Source of the DNA: Bacteroidales bacterium
Lineage (GTDB): Bacteria; Bacteroidota; Bacteroidia; Bacteroidales; UBA12170
Direction of reading: 5' to 3'
Length of the DNA stretch: 44,950 nt
NCBI GenBank assembly: GCA_027858955.1
Contig: JAQIBR010000204.1
Coordinates: 1 to 44,950, forward strand
Shown: positions 42,784 to 44,950 of the stretch, one piece after another
Position numbering within the stretch: position 1 is the first letter of the stretch
Layout: every line of letters starts with the position of its first letter
The notes under the pieces: model-generated
Told to the model about the DNA's origin: nothing
Database searches by the model: none
The model's input: only the letters and a program-made list of their open reading frames with translations
Program-made: the position numbers and the translations under genes

Positions 42784-43716
42784 ATGGAGAAAAAAGAATT
42801 AAAATGGGGTGTTGTTGTAAACCCTAACGCCGGTATCGGGAAATGCGGGAAAAATTGGCCTATAATACAAAAACTCATCAAACGTGCTAAAATCGAATTC
42901 GAATTTGAAAAGACTGAAAGAAAAGGCCACGCTATTGAGCTGACAAAACAACTTATCGATAGAGGATTTCGCAAATTAATTGTTGTTGGTGGAGATGGAA
43001 CTTTAAATGAAGTTGTAAATGGTATTTTTACTCAAGGAGATATTGATGCTAAAACTATAACTCTTGGAATGATACCTGTAGGAACCGGTAACGATTGGTG
43101 CAGAACTTTTCAAGTATCTACCAAATATATTGATGCCATTAAATTGATTCGCGACGAAAAAACTGTGATTCAAGATATTGGGCTGGTCGATTTTCATAAT
43201 AATGGTATTCCAAACAGGTATTTTGCTAATGTTGCAGGTATTGGTTTTGATGCAAATGTTGCTCATGCCGCAAACAAATTGAAAGAACAGGGAAAAGGCA
43301 ATGCTATGAGTTATATGCTTATTTTATTGAAAACACTGTTGAAATACAATTCTAAACAAATGAATCTAACTATTGGTGGTCAGGAGTTTAAAGAACGTAT
43401 GTTTAGTATTGGAATTGGAATTGGTCAATACAATGGCGGCGGTATGAAACAACTTCCTAATGCTATTGCAAACGATGGCCTTTTAGACATTACTGTCATT
43501 AAAAATATCAGCAAGTGGACGGTTATTAAAGAATTAAAAGGCTTATATGATGGCACATTTATTACCCATCCAAAAATTGTAGCACTCCAAGATATCGCTG
43601 TTTCTTTCAAACTTAATCAACTGGAAATTGAAACTGACGGTGAATCTGTTGGTCAAGGACCTCAAAATTTCAGCATTTTACCAAAAGCATTGCGTGTTGT
43701 TGGTTCTTTAAAATAA
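42784..43716 (+). CDS. Diacylglycerol kinase-family lipid kinase
   Basis: This 310-residue protein of the DAGK catalytic/YegS family phosphorylates a lipid or sphingoid-like alcohol with ATP. It contains VVNPNAGIGKCGKNWPIIQ at the N-terminus, IVVGGDGTLNEVVNGIF (about 67-83), GMIPVGTGNDWCRTF (about 98-112), YFANVAGIGFDANVA and NDGLLDITVIKN. ATG 42784 is chosen because the promoter occupies 42749-42777; the longer frame from GTG 42751 would start inside the -33 element. It converges on tilS with a 1-bp gap. Confidence 0.9.
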   Translation: MEKKELKWGVVVNPNAGIGKCGKNWPIIQKLIKRAKIEFEFEKTERKGHAIELTKQLIDRGFRKLIVVGGDGTLNEVVNGIFTQGDIDAKTITLGMIPVGTGNDWCRTFQVSTKYIDAIKLIRDEKTVIQDIGLVDFHNNGIPNRYFANVAGIGFDANVAHAANKLKEQGKGNAMSYMLILLKTLLKYNSKQMNLTIGGQEFKERMFSIGIGIGQYNGGGMKQLPNAIANDGLLDITVIKNISKWTVIKELKGLYDGTFITHPKIVALQDIAVSFKLNQLEIETDGESVGQGPQNFSILPKALRVVGSLK

Positions 43717-43717
43717 T

Positions 43718-44950
43718 TCAAGAGTTTAACTCAAGTTTAAAAGTGCGTTTTGTATCTGCCGAAATGCGATATCGATTATCAATACGAATGCCGACAACCC
43801 AAACAATATCTTGACCCGATAATAGCAAATACGTATTTTCCTTTTCAAAACGATTTAATTTTAGATCGATAAAAAAGTCGCTGAGCATTTTTTTGCCTTG
43901 CATTCCCAAAGGATAAAAAGCATCGCCCTGCTCCCAATTCCTGAGCTTTAACGGAAATTTTAATTTATCGAAATCAAGAAAAGCCATAGGTGATGCGATT
44001 TCAAATATTGCATCGTTTACTGTTTCCCATTTCAAATTAATCGGTGAATTGATTTCGCCTTTTTCCGTCCATATTTCGATAATCGCGCTTCTATATTCTT
44101 GATTTTCAGCCAATATTAGATCATCACGATCTCGCAAGAGCACATGAGTATTAGAAATAAATTGTGCTCCGGGCTGACCATTTTTTATCGACTCAACAAT
44201 TTCCTCAGCTTGAGAAAATACAAATCCATAAGGCTTTATAAATTCGTATAAATAGGTTGATGTATTTGACAAGGCCACTAATGCACGAATTGAAATAGTT
44301 AATTTATCTTCTTTATAACTGCAAACTTTTTGCTTTTCTTCATCGATTTTTTGCAAATAAATTGATTCTGCTGTCGAGAAACGTTGCATATTCTGGATCA
44401 AAATATCTCGATAAGTAGGCCGAATATCTTCCAAAACAGGCATTATATTGTGTCGTAAACTATTTCTTAAATATTTGGTCGATTTATTTGAACTGTCTTC
44501 GCGATAGCTTAATTTATTTTTCTTGATATATGAATCGATTTCTTTCCTTGTTGTATACAAAAGCGGATGAATTAATTTCCCGTTTTTTGGCAATAATCCA
44601 TGTAAACCGGCAATTCCTGTTCCACGTATCTGATTAATAAAATAAGTTTCAATTGCATCATCAATATGATGAGCCGTGGCATAAACAGCATATCTTTCAG
44701 TTCTACAAAGCTCTTCGAACCAGGCAAAGCGCAAATCGCGAGCTGCCATTTGAATAGAGATTTTATTCTCTTTTGCATAGTCCGATGCATCACAGTTTTT
44801 TAAATAAAAAGGAACGGCGAATTGTTTGGCTAAACCTTCAACAAATAAGGCATCGCCATCAGATTCCTTTCCACGTAATCTGAAATTACAATGAGCTATT
44901 CCAAAAGAATAGTCAGTTTGAGCAAATAAATGACACATTACAACAGAATC
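43718..44950 (-). CDS. tilS: tRNA(Ile)-lysidine synthase TilS, 5' end beyond the window
   Basis: This ATP-dependent enzyme makes lysidine at C34 of tRNA-Ile(CAU) so that it reads AUA. The frame stays open to the right edge: the last in-window codons upstream of Met 44938 read DSVV, the end of the SGGxDS PP-loop, so the true start lies outside. Visible are AHCNFRLRGKESDGDA, the YATAHHIDDAIETYFINQIRGTGIAGLHG stretch (first part YATAHHIDDAIETYF), REDSSNKSTKYLRNSLRHNIMP and a C-terminal domain (LKLRNWEQGDAFYPLGMQGK). About 411 residues are in the window of an expected about 440. Confidence 0.93.
   Translation of the reverse strand, partial: DSVVMCHLFAQTDYSFGIAHCNFRLRGKESDGDALFVEGLAKQFAVPFYLKNCDASDYAKENKISIQMAARDLRFAWFEELCRTERYAVYATAHHIDDAIETYFINQIRGTGIAGLHGLLPKNGKLIHPLLYTTRKEIDSYIKKNKLSYREDSSNKSTKYLRNSLRHNIMPVLEDIRPTYRDILIQNMQRFSTAESIYLQKIDEEKQKVCSYKEDKLTISIRALVALSNTSTYLYEFIKPYGFVFSQAEEIVESIKNGQPGAQFISNTHVLLRDRDDLILAENQEYRSAIIEIWTEKGEINSPINLKWETVNDAIFEIASPMAFLDFDKLKFPLKLRNWEQGDAFYPLGMQGKKMLSDFFIDLKLNRFEKENTYLLLSGQDIVWVVGIRIDNRYRISADTKRTFKLELNS

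Noticed and set aside
1-44950. CRISPR array, prophage, toxin-antitoxin or restriction cluster
   Set aside because: I looked for regularly spaced repeats, phage structural genes and small paired genes and found none.

Overview
The window comes from an AT-rich bacterial chromosome of the phylum Bacteroidota, probably near Bacteroidales/Marinilabiliales; the order is a guess. The evidence is a short (287-residue) RpoD, many TAnnTTTG (-7) promoters with TTG about 19 bp upstream, almost no Shine-Dalgarno sites, and families typical of the phylum (DUF4301, DUF4290, PorV-like barrel, helix-hairpin-helix barrel protein, MurA with Asp in place of the catalytic Cys). Most of the window is ordinary core genome. 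The unusual content is a set of small mobile or repeat elements and one apparent rearrangement.

Layout. 1-1.2 kb: left half of an IS1182-type insertion sequence, ending beside tRNA-Leu(GAG). 1.6-7.1 kb: DUF4301 protein, a decayed REP-associated transposase between two hairpins, xdhA and xdhC (minus strand), and prmC. 7.1-9.4 kb: PiT-type phosphate transporter. 9.6-14.3 kb: LysM/amidase, rpsO, pnp, rpoD. 14.4-14.8 kb: a GxxExxY gene between inverted repeats. 14.9-21.8 kb: rpe, YjjG-type HAD phosphatase, PepSY protein, MBL-fold hydrolase, TPR protein and a barrel/SPOR-like protein. 21.9-25.5 kb: rpsT, radC, UDP-GlcNAc 2-epimerase and the rpsF-rpsR-rplI operon. 25.5-26.4 kb: right half of the same IS type, in inverted orientation, and tRNA-Ser(TGA). 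26.6-32.1 kb: GT2 glycosyltransferase, a small repeat protein, a receiver-histidine kinase, a degenerate kinase-like protein and a MATE exporter. 32.1-32.5 kb: a MITE-like element. 32.6-45 kb: DUF2461, two outer-membrane proteins, murA, DUF4290, a UvrD-type helicase, a dihydrouridine synthase, a lipid kinase and tilS, which runs off the right edge.

Main observation. The two IS halves (182-1215 and 25485-26170) are complementary pieces of one element. They share a 9-bp overlap (GAACATATC) at which the transposase reading frame joins in phase. The two outer ends carry matching inverted repeats. Outside them lie two arms that together form a terminator hairpin expected after rplI. The simplest reading is that an IS inserted into the loop of the rplI terminator, and a roughly 25-kb inversion then broke the IS, with the second breakpoint between a tRNA-Leu and a tRNA-Ser gene that used to converge. 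Everything from tRNA-Leu to rplI would be flipped relative to the ancestor.

Other points worth following: a perfect Shine-Dalgarno sequence before rplI in a phylum that hardly uses them; a shared GCnGCCC start-site sequence in three ribosomal-protein promoters; the GxxExxY gene as a possible minimal mobile cassette; a pair of CAC-rich dispersed repeats at 15.6 and 41 kb; and an xdhC-xdhA pair with no molybdenum subunit beside it. I found no CRISPR array, prophage or recognisable defence island.
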